IMG/VR virus record: IMGVR_UViG_3300002835_000953
Coordinates: 1 to 26,102 of that record
Source of the DNA: a virus
DNA length: 26,102 bases
Reading direction: 5' to 3' (one strand)
This document shows positions 15,201 through 24,563 of this stretch, one piece after another. Under the pieces are notes generated by a model, which saw nothing but the letters and a program-made list of their open reading frames with translations, was not told the DNA's origin and searched no databases. Each line of letters begins with the position of its first letter. Positions within the stretch are counted from its first letter, which is position 1. A program made the position numbers and the translations under genes.

Positions 15201-17319
15201 CCCTCTCGCAACAGATGGGTTAGCTTTTAGTCCTGTCAACTGTAATAAAAAAATTGAACCACAAAGTAATAGTAAGGCTCAAATTTATTCTATAAACGCT
15301 ATGGCTTGTAGGAGAGTTATTCTTAAAGTAGTTGATATAGTGTCACCGAGTAAAACAAAACAAGAACAACAACCTGATAATAAGAATGTTAGTGGTGACG
15401 AACCCAAAACTCCTGATAAATTTGAAATTCAGCGTACTAAAACACTTAGAGAAACATCATCAGTTGACTACACTCAAAAACTAAAAGATGGAATTGGAAA
15501 AAGAATTTTAAGAAATCTTTTGACTGAGTGTGATTATTTTGAGGTTATAAAGGATGAGTCACCTATGATATATGATTCAATTAGAGAAAAAATTAGATAT
15601 TTTAACCCATCCTTCCACTCAATGACACCTGAGGGATTAAATTCTAGGCTTACTTTTTTAAATCAATGTGTAAGACCTGGTGAAACTATCCCGGTGATTG
15701 GTACTGATGGTAAACCTAAATTCAACGATGCCTTAAACACTTCATTCGGGACACCCCCAATTTTAGTTTTAAGAATTGGAGATTTTTACCATACCAAAAT
15801 AGTTCCTGATGGGGTAAGTTTTTCATATGAAAATAATCTTTTAGATTTAAATCCTGAAGGTATTGGTGTACAACCTATGATAGTTAAGGTAACTATGAAT
15901 TTCAAAATCATTGGTGGTATGGGTTTAGCAAAACCAATCGAACAACTTCAGAACGCTTTATCATTTAATTACTATGCCAATACAGAAATATATGATGAAA
16001 GAGCTACACCTACAGAGGATACTACTGCAATCGATAAATCTATAATCGATGATTTAATAGCTCAACAACCATCTAAATTACTACAGAATTCTACACCACA
16101 AGCAACAAATGATGGTGGTGATACAATTGGTGAGATAGTTACTAATATACCAGCACCAGCAGGACAAGTAGGACAAACAGGTGAAATTGTTTACAAATCA
16201 ATTATGGACAAGTTGTTAGATGAGTCACCTAAATATTTTGAAGGTCTTGTAAATAAATTGGAGAGTATATTCAAGGAATACAACTATGGAATTATCCAAA
16301 TTTTGGATATCAAAAGAAATTATACCAATGGAAAATTATTTAATGACGAAGATATAAATAGTACAAATGGTGAGGAAATAAAGATTTATGGTAAACCCAC
16401 CTATGAATCTGATATAGACCAAGAATTTACAACTTATATTAATAACATAAATAACAATAAAAATCCTTTGGTTAAATATATGGCTGAGTTTTTTAAGGAT
16501 TCAACCAACGGAAAAAATCCATTTATAGATGTACTTAAGAAGAATATGGTACAATATACCGAGTCATTGAAACCTCGATATAAACAAGGTATCACTACAA
16601 ATCTACAAGATTTAACTCAACTTCAACAAACTTATGTACAATTATTTAGAAAAATTAATTTAATTATCAAAAAGACTGATGGGAAACTTTTGGATACCAA
16701 CTCACCAAGAGTCTATAATCTTATACCAACAACCGATGTTGCCAGTCAAGCAACAACACCTGATACTTATGAAGAATTAAAAACCGACTATCTTAAGTTC
16801 AAACAAGTATTTGATGGGTATAATAAGGTTTTGACTGATAACGAAATTGCTTTCTTTCAAGACGAAAACCCAACAAAAAAATACACATTTAGTCAGATTA
16901 CTGATGGAGACGATGCTAATTTCTTTTTGATTATGGGAAGAATTCTGACTGATAAAACAAAAAAAGATGATTTCATAAGAAGTGTAATCAAAGGTAATCT
17001 TACTGGTGTTAAATCACCTGTGAATTTCAAAAACAAATTCGAAAAGATTGTTAACGAGTGGGAAAACAAATCAACGAAACAAATTAATGTTGATGAAAAA
17101 AAATTCGACAAAGTGAAAAAAAGTAAAAAATACAAAGACTACACTAAAAATCTTAAGGATGATACATATAAAAAAGGTAAGGTAAGAAAGTTTAATTATA
17201 CAACTGTCAAAGACCAAGCTAAGGTACAAACACAAGAAACAAAAATAAAGGAGTTATATCAACAGAAAAGTACCGAGAGTGGGAAAACATCATTCTTGAA
17301 TACCTACAAATTTAATTAA
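12259..17319 (+). CDS. Giant baseplate/tube-cap protein with OmpA-like domain
   Basis: This 1686-residue multidomain tail protein comes after the tape measure, where T4-type phages encode tube-initiation proteins (gp48/gp54). The N-terminus has two YGPEGG repeats (73-78, 121-126). Residues 615-710 hold a beta domain (FSIENLAWRT, then MWFPPYDLSFSDSSNANFG, FLGRPEPIYTYKDTSRSG, LSWKIIVDHPS). A Gly/Ser/Met-rich hinge (about 785-810) follows. Residues 885-1000 form an OmpA-like fold with the hallmark YNLDLSKRRIASVKQFL (933-949). Residues 1155-1230 (PPILVLRIGDFYHTKIV, then VQPMIVKVTMNFKIIG) resemble tube-cap or LysM-type tube-associated domains. The C-terminal 130 residues are strongly basic. T4 counterparts are about 320-360 aa, so this protein is much enlarged. 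The exact T4 equivalent is uncertain. Confidence 0.7.
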   Translation: MSNSPLSFQATTIFRKDLLVRNLKPYTVPGFFIPNTGNRNTQYTPRDLSVVDTPNDLIENPPKADELYKLNNYGPEGGYFDVTINNKLPVKPNQGEYNPNDTKMDLVNEFFIDTAFIENKYGPEGGFNQMVIIDDIQNNNKLYLPYWELSPVNFVPSSYAAYNIFNSENPIGTDGLLSQDSSLAKISATELKKQFQYRVNIETSTKTVGTINMDTFKDPYQASLLVSGREKIYYQNWRITVSDQPNSSTDFGSRLQGTYYPSSPIPGDYFAPTEINGGENRQTLSALNSVNRLFGNALGPIITNTNNPSITFIQNTGNAQRSSLFQNLELNRYQPPYSKDNTNQNTGQSSATLNLTLNGTQPVSTVGGYYVGSKNAEPSLITSPPNQVPVDAFGRQQQAPVFGNSEMGILFEGNQNQINFGLAGKSFSDGGGIDGDFVWISPKYRADAGFRATPGGGAGTLDDEFNLISSKYQSSQSTNIDFKPTSILDETQRLINSADSLQGIARLKHVGNAINQVSKVFNDGYKELTKGSKVLSYTDNTTGIEVGREYCRIFAKDTPYYTFKDLQKTDGITTSGRRFTNSVLDRTYNLNISPTRNPGSTNIQPNARGQLVAKKYMFSIENLAWRTSSKPGFTYDDLPACERGPNGGRVMWFPPYDLSFSDSSNANFGSTSFLGRPEPIYTYKDTSRSGTLSWKIIVDHPSIMNVIVDKQLKGINKQKVDSILDSFFAGCVKYDIYELAKKFNTIPIADLFTYQEIINSPRLTPEELIGVGKEIKGSADGELPTGGVSTMGGAGGASAMGGGSTMGNPPNLAADFKGKYSEFGFYFDNDIPKPNTTPQYDTTYNSYVGSKNNYIRDANDVFNSSGTYCKTNTTYCNEQKNVGQFFDSVVQSNYTKFSEGFINDLYNVFKDNAETTVTLELVGSASELGGETYNLDLSKRRIASVKQFLENYKTTTGASLKEYFSKISIKEVPKGEVLTVSPLATDGLAFSPVNCNKKIEPQSNSKAQIYSINAMACRRVILKVVDIVSPSKTKQEQQPDNKNVSGDEPKTPDKFEIQRTKTLRETSSVDYTQKLKDGIGKRILRNLLTECDYFEVIKDESPMIYDSIREKIRYFNPSFHSMTPEGLNSRLTFLNQCVRPGETIPVIGTDGKPKFNDALNTSFGTPPILVLRIGDFYHTKIVPDGVSFSYENNLLDLNPEGIGVQPMIVKVTMNFKIIGGMGLAKPIEQLQNALSFNYYANTEIYDERATPTEDTTAIDKSIIDDLIAQQPSKLLQNSTPQATNDGGDTIGEIVTNIPAPAGQVGQTGEIVYKSIMDKLLDESPKYFEGLVNKLESIFKEYNYGIIQILDIKRNYTNGKLFNDEDINSTNGEEIKIYGKPTYESDIDQEFTTYINNINNNKNPLVKYMAEFFKDSTNGKNPFIDVLKKNMVQYTESLKPRYKQGITTNLQDLTQLQQTYVQLFRKINLIIKKTDGKLLDTNSPRVYNLIPTTDVASQATTPDTYEELKTDYLKFKQVFDGYNKVLTDNEIAFFQDENPTKKYTFSQITDGDDANFFLIMGRILTDKTKKDDFIRSVIKGNLTGVKSPVNFKNKFEKIVNEWENKSTKQINVDEKKFDKVKKSKKYKDYTKNLKDDTYKKGKVRKFNYTTVKDQAKVQTQETKIKELYQQKSTESGKTSFLNTYKFN
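14623..14678 (+). repeat. Short in-frame repeat encoding Gly/Ser/Met hinge
   Basis: AGTACTATGGG or AGTGCTATGGG occurs at 14623, 14650 and 14668, separated by 27 and 18 bases, both multiples of nine. The in-between units are GGTGGTGCT-like nonamers. It encodes the flexible linker before the OmpA-like domain, and its copy number could vary by slippage without breaking the frame. Confidence 0.6.
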
Positions 17320-17321
17320 AA

Positions 17322-17645
17322 ATGGCATTACAGACATATAATAGATATAATGAGTTTCAAATAGATGGACAACAAACAGTTGTACCATATATAAATTTAC
17401 CATCGAAGACATCTGATAAAAGATATATCTATAAAATTGGACAATCTCGTATGGATAAAATATCACAACAATATTATGGTACACCAGTTTTTGGTTGGTT
17501 AATTATGTTAGCCAATCCAAATTATGTTGGTGGTGAATGGAACATACCTGATGGTACTATATTGACAATTCCATATCCGTTGATAACTTCATTACAAGAC
17601 TACAAAAGCGAGTTGAATAACTATTTCTTTTATTATGGTAGATAA
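17322..17645 (+). CDS. Baseplate wedge protein with LysM-like domain, gp53-like
   Basis: This 107-residue protein probably belongs to the baseplate wedge. It has a compact LysM-like fold: KRYIYKIGQSRMDKISQQYY, then GTPVFGWLIMLANPNYV and WNIPDGTILTIPYP. The pattern of a helix ending in QxYYG, a helix ending in ANP, and G-x-x-L-x-I-P is that of T4 gp53 and related LysM tail proteins. T4 gp53 is longer (196 aa). It starts two bases after the previous stop and its end overlaps the next gene by 11 bases, so the three are probably translated in a coupled way. Confidence 0.8.
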   Translation: MALQTYNRYNEFQIDGQQTVVPYINLPSKTSDKRYIYKIGQSRMDKISQQYYGTPVFGWLIMLANPNYVGGEWNIPDGTILTIPYPLITSLQDYKSELNNYFFYYGR

Positions 17646-20600
17646 TTCAGAAAACATTTTAGTTGAGTTTGATTATAACAATATTTTTTTAGTTGACCCT
17701 AATAAAGTAATTGACAACAATGGAAAAGCTCAAGACAGATTAATTAAACATGAAAATTTAGTAATATATGCTAACTTGGAGTGTAAAGTATTACCTAGAA
17801 CAAAATTAGCTTTAGGGGTGGCATCCAATGATGCTGTACAAAACATAACAGTTGCATCAATTAATTTTTTGAATCCTGGTAAAAAAACTTATTTGGATAA
17901 TTCTTATACTGATGAACTGACAGGAAAAGATACCTTACAAGGTAGGGGTGTAAATCAACCCAAATTAGAAAAAGTTGGATTTACAAATGAAAAGAAAGAA
18001 CCTGATTATTTTATAAGACAACAAACCCTATCAAGTGGAAGACTAGGTTCAGTGGATAATGGTTTATTGGGTATCACTTCTATTAGTATTAGACAGAATA
18101 CTTCGATGGAACCACAAGTAACTATTCAAATGGAGGATGTTAAGGGTAGAGCACTCTTCGAATCTGGAGATAATTCACCATATGCCCCATTCTTTAATTT
18201 ACCATATCCATTATTCTATTTAACTATTAAAGGTTATTTTGGTAAGGCCATTAGACTTCCCTTGATGTTACATAAATTTAATGCCAGATATGACACATCA
18301 AATGGTAATTTTAAAATCCAATTAGATTTTTTCACATATAAGTTTTCATTATTATCAGAAGTTGCTGTTGGGTCTCTCCAAGCAGTACCCCATATGTACA
18401 CTTCAAAATTTAATGTCACTAAAATTAATAACACGCTTTCACCCACAGATACAAAAACTCCTGAAACAATAACAAGAGGCTATCAAAAAATAAAGGAAGT
18501 ATATTCAGATTATATTTCTAAGGGATTATTACCTGACAATTTTCCACAACTAACTTTAGTACAACTACAAAATAACTTGAAGTTGTTCTTAAAAAATGAA
18601 TTAGGTGAGTTTACAAAACAAAATTTGAAACCAATTACTGATGCTGATACATATTTAGATGTTTTAAATCAGTATAGGGGTGAAATAAAAAATTATGAAA
18701 CTTCTTGGTTTAACACATATTGTGATAGACAACAAAATTTTTTCATCATCCAAAGAGGTAATGAGCTTATACCAATTTTTACATTAAAAGAGGGTTATAG
18801 AACTGATCCAAACAATAAAAAAGAAGCACAAAGTAAGTTACTTGAAATTGTCAATCGATACAACAATCTACTTAGTGAAAATGAAACTTTTGGTAAAAAC
18901 AAGACATATACTATTGGTAATAAACCACCAGTAAAATCTGAAATTAATAACAGAATACAATTTGATTCTTTCCAAAAAGGGGGAACATTTGTTTTTAATA
19001 CACCAATTGACTTCGGTACTCAGGCTGGTGAGGGTAATGTTAGATTAGATGAGACATGGAGACTAAAAAAATCTGTGGCTCAACCAACAGTACCTGACTA
19101 TCAAACTCTTAGAAAGGAATTAATAAATTCAGATATTGCAAAAAACACCGATGATTATCCGTTCTTTTATTTTTCAGGTACTGGTTCATTCAATGAATGT
19201 ATCGACCAAATGGAAAAGGATTTAAACACTTTAATCAATCAAATTGAAGAAGAAATAACAACAGAATTGTCTTTTTTTCTTCAAAACAAAACTAGTACTT
19301 TAGGTTTCAAACCAACGATAAGGAATGTACTCGGGGTAATATTTGCAAATGGGGAAGCTTTTATGAGATTATTAGATGATACTCATTCGAAAGCATGGGA
19401 TGCTAGAGACAACAAAGATAAGAAAGCGGTAATATTTGATCCAGCTATAAGTTCAGCATCCCCAGATATACCACAATTAGGTCAAACACTTAATCAACCT
19501 GTATATCCGTGGCCACAATTTATTGTCCAAACTGGTGGTCAAAATGGAAAAGAAAAGTACGAAATTAAATATCCTGCTGATTCCGATGTAATTGGTAGAA
19601 CTAAAGCGAATAACCCTAATGTTTGGCCTGAGGTAGAATTTGTTGAGGAGTATATAAGAGGTTTTACAAAGAGATTAGCAGCACCAAATTTCGGTGTTAC
19701 AACAAACAACGAATTGAAAGATGTTTTAAGACTATCTTTTAACGCCATTGAATTCCCAATCGAGAACAATGTTTACTTCAACAAAGAAGAAGTAAAATTC
19801 TATTATGAAATTTATGAAAGAATACTTTGGATTTCTAATTATTCTAAACTATCTCGTTCATATAATTTTACATCTGCCTTGGATAAAATTACAACTGTGA
19901 TAGCAGATTCTGAAGTTACCAACATCAAAAATAGTTTAGGTAAGGATAATCCTTTTCTATCCGACAAATTAAAAAATTATGCTGTAAATTTAACAAATCT
20001 AAAACAATTTTCGAATGGTGGTTTTGGTGAAAGCTGGCAAAATTTCATAAGAGGTATATTCAACACATCATACATTAAAAATAAAACGGAAAATGCACAA
20101 ATAGAATTCTTTTTACCTAATTTTTTGAATAATTCTGTAACTACACCGAAAGCTGATATTACAAGTATTGAAAAATTACAAACATACATTTCCGATAATA
20201 GTGAGACAAATGTATTCGATTTCACAGATACCTATCCATTTACTAATAAACAATGGATAACTCAGTATCTATCCAATGGTGTTGAATTTACTAATCCAAT
20301 TTTGGCCTTCGACACGAGAAAATCTGTTTTCTATAATGATTTGAAAAAAACAATTACAAACTTTGAGAAAAATGGTGAGAATAGAAATTTCAACAGACCT
20401 TTCTCTAATTTTTCGTACTTGAACAAAACACCAACCAACTTTTTATCTCAAGGATTGACACCCCCACTTAAAACATTTTACGAAAATAGACAATCAAATC
20501 AAACTTTTATTACTGAAGGACGAGTTGAATATTCTAATTATAATGATGGATTAGTTAGTGCAAAACAAACAACTTCAATATTGAATACCCCATATTTTAT

Positions 20601-23600
20601 AAACTCAATTCAAAGGGGAATACAAAATTTTAGGGACAATGAAACCTATCCATTTGTTGCATCAGCTTATTTGTTTTTGAATAGTCTCCCACTTTCAACT
20701 TTAAGGGAAACTTATAAAACATTAGGTGACTCGTCTAATCCTGAAGATTTGAGTTATATTTTCGCAACATTTAAAAAATTTGGTGGTGTTCACAAGTTAC
20801 CTTTTGCTTGGATTTTGAAAATGGGTTCAATATGGCATCGATATAAAACATTTATTAATGATGGAAGAGACATCATTGAAACATCTTGGAGTGGTTTTTC
20901 ATACTTAAACAATTATGATCCAGTAACTAATGACTCCGAAAAGGAATATAACTTAATCATCAATAATTCACAAATTGATATTATTCTCCAAAAAAATTCG
21001 GTCTTTGGTTCAGGTCCGAATCCAGAAACCTCGACTTTAATCAATGTTGGATTCTACCCCAAATTAATAAATGACTTTAGTGTCTTTTACTTAGGTTATC
21101 CAATAATTGCGACTGATTATCAAATCAATGGTGTATGTGATGTTCAAGGAACAACACTCACAATTATTAATATACAAGGCTCACTTCAAGTTGGGGATAT
21201 TCTTAGTGGGTTGGGAATACCAGCGGGAACAACGATTCTTTCACAAATTAATAATTCTCAATTCCAATTAAACAACTCGTTCAATATAACAAATTCAACC
21301 TTTATTGTTACGAATAGACGAGCAGATGGTTATACAAGTTTAGATATACAGAGCGCAATAACATCTGGGTTGACATTCAATTATGTCAATACAGCAATAG
21401 TTAATTTACCTGAGGGTTTTGATAGTTCGAATTCAAAACGAGATTGTAGAATTATACCTTGGTCTATGACTGTGAGAACTAATGATGGCAATTTCGAATA
21501 CCCCTTACCATCTCATGGTTCTTTGTTTAATCAAACTAAAAACGAGTGTATCAAAAATGGAAAGAAACAAATCGAAGTTTTGAACAATCAAGCTATGTAC
21601 GATGGTTCTGTACGACTATTTTGGGGTGCACCCAATTTTGGTTACTATGACAATGCCAAAGTTTCTAAACCATCACCTTACGAGTATTTAAATTTCATAA
21701 ATAACAATACTAATAATCAGGAAAACTTTAGTATTAGGAATTCATATACTCAAATCAGTGAAATATTTTCAGTTTTTGAAAAATCAGTTTTAGATAATTT
21801 TGAAAATGAATTTCTTAAATTCTCAAAATCAATTTATGATTATGCTGATTCTAGTTTATTTGAAACATCAAATAAATTAGCTGTAAGTAATCAGGTAGGT
21901 GATGTGGAAGCTTCATATAGGAATTTTCAGTACTTGATGAGAAAAATGATGGTACTTACCGTGACCACTGGTGACACTGGTGATAAAATGGTTGAATTAT
22001 TGCAAGAAAAACAACTCACAGAGTTTAATAATTACATACAAGGATTTCTTAATTATGATATTATTTTTAAGTTCGGAAATCCATCTTCTTATGACAAAAA
22101 GTTATTTTATTCATTCTCTAATTTACAGATAATAGATGGTTTTGAGTTTGACAGATACACATTACAAACCCCAAATACCCTACCAACCCAAGGTGGAAAT
22201 ATAACTTTGAGTGCCTCAAGGAGTGACCCTAGAAATACTTTAGCGTGGAAAGCTTTATTAACCTATGTTGGATTTTCTGAAATACCTGAACTTCAATATA
22301 AAGATAATGGTTCATACATCACTGACTTTTTTGTTGATTTAAATATTGCATTCACTCAAAGAAATGTTGAGTTGTTTGCCCCTATGATAAAGATTTATGC
22401 TACACAAAAACTAAATCAATTTCAAACTAATCCGATTCCGAAACCTGCACCACCAGTCGGACCTATCGGTAATTTAGTTTCCGTTGCAACACTAAGAGAT
22501 AATTTTACAATCAACATATATGTGTCAGGACCTAGTAAGTGGGGTGTGTATAAAACACCAAATGGTGAGGTGTCTTTTGAAGGAACTAAAAGTTTCCAAA
22601 CTAATTATCAGATTATAATTGATGAAATAATATTGATTATATATGGAAGTTTGGCAACAAACCCAAATCAAAACCAATATATTGTTAATATACAACAAGC
22701 GCAAAATACTGAACAAGAAAATTACCCACAGGTACCAAATCCATCTACAGGTATAAGTAAGGGTATATTTTTTGAATCAATGACTAACTATTTGTTAAAA
22801 ATTGAAGATTTTATAGGAAAAATATTGGACAACATTAATGGTAAATTAACTAACGAGCTCGAATCGATAACAAACATCACTTTAGAAAAACTTGACTCTG
22901 AAATAAGGGATGCCCCAAAAACAAAAATAGAGTTGTATGATATGTTTAAAGCATTCAACGACAAATGGATTGCAGGTGGTGACTTTAAAAATAGAACTTT
23001 ATTCGAAGACATTTTAATTTTAGACCGAGCAAGTAGAAACATCGGAGATATTATTCTTATTGATTTATTTAAACTTTCTGAATTGTTAGATTTTATAAGT
23101 CCCGAAAATACAATGGAGGGATTAATTAAAACTATTCTCCACGATAACAGATTTGTCTATATGAATTTACCATCGTATGTAAATTTTTATGGTGTTCAAG
23201 ATGCTGTTAAGAACCCTAAACCTAAAACTGAGGGTTCTTTAGAATTCGCAAATTCTTTGTTTGGTACATTTACAAATGTTGATTACACTGAATCTCGTTC
23301 CAAATTGGTATGTTTTTTCCCTGGTAAACCTAGTGAACAATTAGCAATAAATAACATTGATTGGAGATATAGAAATGATGCTTTTGACTTAAGGAGAACT
23401 GATAATCCTTTGGTTGAGGAACAGACAGGAAAGAAAGATTTTGATAAGTCAAATAGAGTTGTTGGATTCAATGTTGATATTGGAATTCAGAACCAATCAA
23501 TCTTTAAAAGTTTCACAGTGGGTCAAGAAAATGGATTGTCAACTGCCGAATCTTTACAAATATTGAATGATATGGCCAACCAATCTGGTGGTCGCCAAGG

Positions 23601-24540
23601 TACTACTCAAAGTGTTTCTCTTTATAACCTATACAAAAATAGAAGTTATACTTGTAGTATATCAATGATGGGAAATGCACTTATTCAACCAACGATGTAT
23701 TTCAATTTAAGATATGTTCCTATGTTTTATGGTGCATATTATATTACAGAAGTTAACCATTCAATAAGTCAGGGAGAATTCAGTACTGACATTGTGGGTG
23801 TAAGACAAGCGACAGCTGCTTTATCTAAAATTGATGATTACTTACAAAATTTGAAGTACAACTTTGTTAGAAATATTATAGACCAAAGAAGAAATGAAAT
23901 AAAACAACAAAAGGCTGAGATTCAAAGAGGGGCAAGACTTGAAGAACAAGCAATCAAGTATATCACGGAGGGTATTAAACCTTTATCAACATTATCAAAT
24001 CGTGAACTTCAAGTTGGCGCACCTTACGAAGATTTCAGACAAGTCAGTCCTGATAAAATTACAATTACACTTAAGTTTTTGAAAGAAACTTTAAAACAAA
24101 AAACAGCAAATGAAAATATTCGTTTGTGTGTTTTCTCTTGGTTCTATTTCAGTTCGATATATAATCAATCCTTGGAAGCAAGAGGTTATAATTTTGGTAA
24201 CATTGTTTTAACTCGATCCGCTCGATGGAGTGACCCATTAATCACAAAATATTTTCCGAAAAAAGAATATTATTGTTCAAGTGACCAAAATCCATTATTT
24301 TTAGTTGTATTCCCAAGTTTGGACAAAGTGGTTGATTTTTTCATTGAAAGGTGGACACCATTAATTAATCAATTGAAAGGGACAACACCTACTAATGTCT
24401 TTGAATTTACATACATCAACTCTAATGTTGACATCAGTTTAGGTAAAAGAGAGTGGGAAAGTATTAAAAATCAAACAGATACTTTTGACGCACAACTTTT
24501 AATTATTGGTAAAGGTATACAAGCATTTAATGCAATATAG
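17635..24540 (+). CDS. Giant baseplate hub-like protein
   Basis: This 2301-residue protein is the largest in the window. Residues 143-245 form a conserved beta domain (LLGITSISIRQNTSMEPQV, then YPLFYLTIKGYFGKAIRLP, FKIQLDFFTYKFSLL). Residues about 1943-2062 resemble hub proteins of the T4 gp27/gpD type: FNVDIGIQNQSIFKSFTVGQ, YTCSISMMGNALIQPTMYF, then YITEVNHSISQGEFSTDIVG. The NALIQPT motif and a His before an F-x-T-x-x-x-G strand are typical of that fold. In between lie long unrecognised segments and a small beta module (1163-1225, GTTLTIINIQGSLQVGDIL, then GIPAGTTIL) of a kind seen in phage fibre and adhesin proteins. A helical linker (about 2065-2120) precedes a C-terminal domain. T4 gp27 has 391 aa. 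No lysozyme motif was seen. It overlaps the gp53-like gene by 11 bases. Confidence 0.72.
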   Translation: MVDNSENILVEFDYNNIFLVDPNKVIDNNGKAQDRLIKHENLVIYANLECKVLPRTKLALGVASNDAVQNITVASINFLNPGKKTYLDNSYTDELTGKDTLQGRGVNQPKLEKVGFTNEKKEPDYFIRQQTLSSGRLGSVDNGLLGITSISIRQNTSMEPQVTIQMEDVKGRALFESGDNSPYAPFFNLPYPLFYLTIKGYFGKAIRLPLMLHKFNARYDTSNGNFKIQLDFFTYKFSLLSEVAVGSLQAVPHMYTSKFNVTKINNTLSPTDTKTPETITRGYQKIKEVYSDYISKGLLPDNFPQLTLVQLQNNLKLFLKNELGEFTKQNLKPITDADTYLDVLNQYRGEIKNYETSWFNTYCDRQQNFFIIQRGNELIPIFTLKEGYRTDPNNKKEAQSKLLEIVNRYNNLLSENETFGKNKTYTIGNKPPVKSEINNRIQFDSFQKGGTFVFNTPIDFGTQAGEGNVRLDETWRLKKSVAQPTVPDYQTLRKELINSDIAKNTDDYPFFYFSGTGSFNECIDQMEKDLNTLINQIEEEITTELSFFLQNKTSTLGFKPTIRNVLGVIFANGEAFMRLLDDTHSKAWDARDNKDKKAVIFDPAISSASPDIPQLGQTLNQPVYPWPQFIVQTGGQNGKEKYEIKYPADSDVIGRTKANNPNVWPEVEFVEEYIRGFTKRLAAPNFGVTTNNELKDVLRLSFNAIEFPIENNVYFNKEEVKFYYEIYERILWISNYSKLSRSYNFTSALDKITTVIADSEVTNIKNSLGKDNPFLSDKLKNYAVNLTNLKQFSNGGFGESWQNFIRGIFNTSYIKNKTENAQIEFFLPNFLNNSVTTPKADITSIEKLQTYISDNSETNVFDFTDTYPFTNKQWITQYLSNGVEFTNPILAFDTRKSVFYNDLKKTITNFEKNGENRNFNRPFSNFSYLNKTPTNFLSQGLTPPLKTFYENRQSNQTFITEGRVEYSNYNDGLVSAKQTTSILNTPYFINSIQRGIQNFRDNETYPFVASAYLFLNSLPLSTLRETYKTLGDSSNPEDLSYIFATFKKFGGVHKLPFAWILKMGSIWHRYKTFINDGRDIIETSWSGFSYLNNYDPVTNDSEKEYNLIINNSQIDIILQKNSVFGSGPNPETSTLINVGFYPKLINDFSVFYLGYPIIATDYQINGVCDVQGTTLTIINIQGSLQVGDILSGLGIPAGTTILSQINNSQFQLNNSFNITNSTFIVTNRRADGYTSLDIQSAITSGLTFNYVNTAIVNLPEGFDSSNSKRDCRIIPWSMTVRTNDGNFEYPLPSHGSLFNQTKNECIKNGKKQIEVLNNQAMYDGSVRLFWGAPNFGYYDNAKVSKPSPYEYLNFINNNTNNQENFSIRNSYTQISEIFSVFEKSVLDNFENEFLKFSKSIYDYADSSLFETSNKLAVSNQVGDVEASYRNFQYLMRKMMVLTVTTGDTGDKMVELLQEKQLTEFNNYIQGFLNYDIIFKFGNPSSYDKKLFYSFSNLQIIDGFEFDRYTLQTPNTLPTQGGNITLSASRSDPRNTLAWKALLTYVGFSEIPELQYKDNGSYITDFFVDLNIAFTQRNVELFAPMIKIYATQKLNQFQTNPIPKPAPPVGPIGNLVSVATLRDNFTINIYVSGPSKWGVYKTPNGEVSFEGTKSFQTNYQIIIDEIILIIYGSLATNPNQNQYIVNIQQAQNTEQENYPQVPNPSTGISKGIFFESMTNYLLKIEDFIGKILDNINGKLTNELESITNITLEKLDSEIRDAPKTKIELYDMFKAFNDKWIAGGDFKNRTLFEDILILDRASRNIGDIILIDLFKLSELLDFISPENTMEGLIKTILHDNRFVYMNLPSYVNFYGVQDAVKNPKPKTEGSLEFANSLFGTFTNVDYTESRSKLVCFFPGKPSEQLAINNIDWRYRNDAFDLRRTDNPLVEEQTGKKDFDKSNRVVGFNVDIGIQNQSIFKSFTVGQENGLSTAESLQILNDMANQSGGRQGTTQSVSLYNLYKNRSYTCSISMMGNALIQPTMYFNLRYVPMFYGAYYITEVNHSISQGEFSTDIVGVRQATAALSKIDDYLQNLKYNFVRNIIDQRRNEIKQQKAEIQRGARLEEQAIKYITEGIKPLSTLSNRELQVGAPYEDFRQVSPDKITITLKFLKETLKQKTANENIRLCVFSWFYFSSIYNQSLEARGYNFGNIVLTRSARWSDPLITKYFPKKEYYCSSDQNPLFLVVFPSLDKVVDFFIERWTPLINQLKGTTPTNVFEFTYINSNVDISLGKREWESIKNQTDTFDAQLLIIGKGIQAFNAI

Positions 24541-24543
24541 TGA

Positions 24544-24555
24544 TATTTATAAATA
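24544..24555 (+). promoter_or_regulatory. Late promoter candidate, TATTTATAAATA
   Basis: The same 12-base palindrome as before the tape measure, again containing TATAAATA. It ends eight bases before ATG 24564 and starts four bases after the hub stop. Confidence 0.55.
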
Positions 24556-24563
24556 AAATTATT

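Noticed and set aside
17635-24540. Lysozyme or cell-wall hydrolase domain within the hub-like protein
   Set aside because: A T4 gp5-like function was expected nearby, but no catalytic pattern of lysozyme, transglycosylase or peptidase was recognised in either giant protein.
24540-24563. GTG 24540 as start of the small protein
   Set aside because: It overlaps the hub stop and would put the TATTTATAAATA element inside the coding region; ATG 24564 is preceded by that element at the usual distance.
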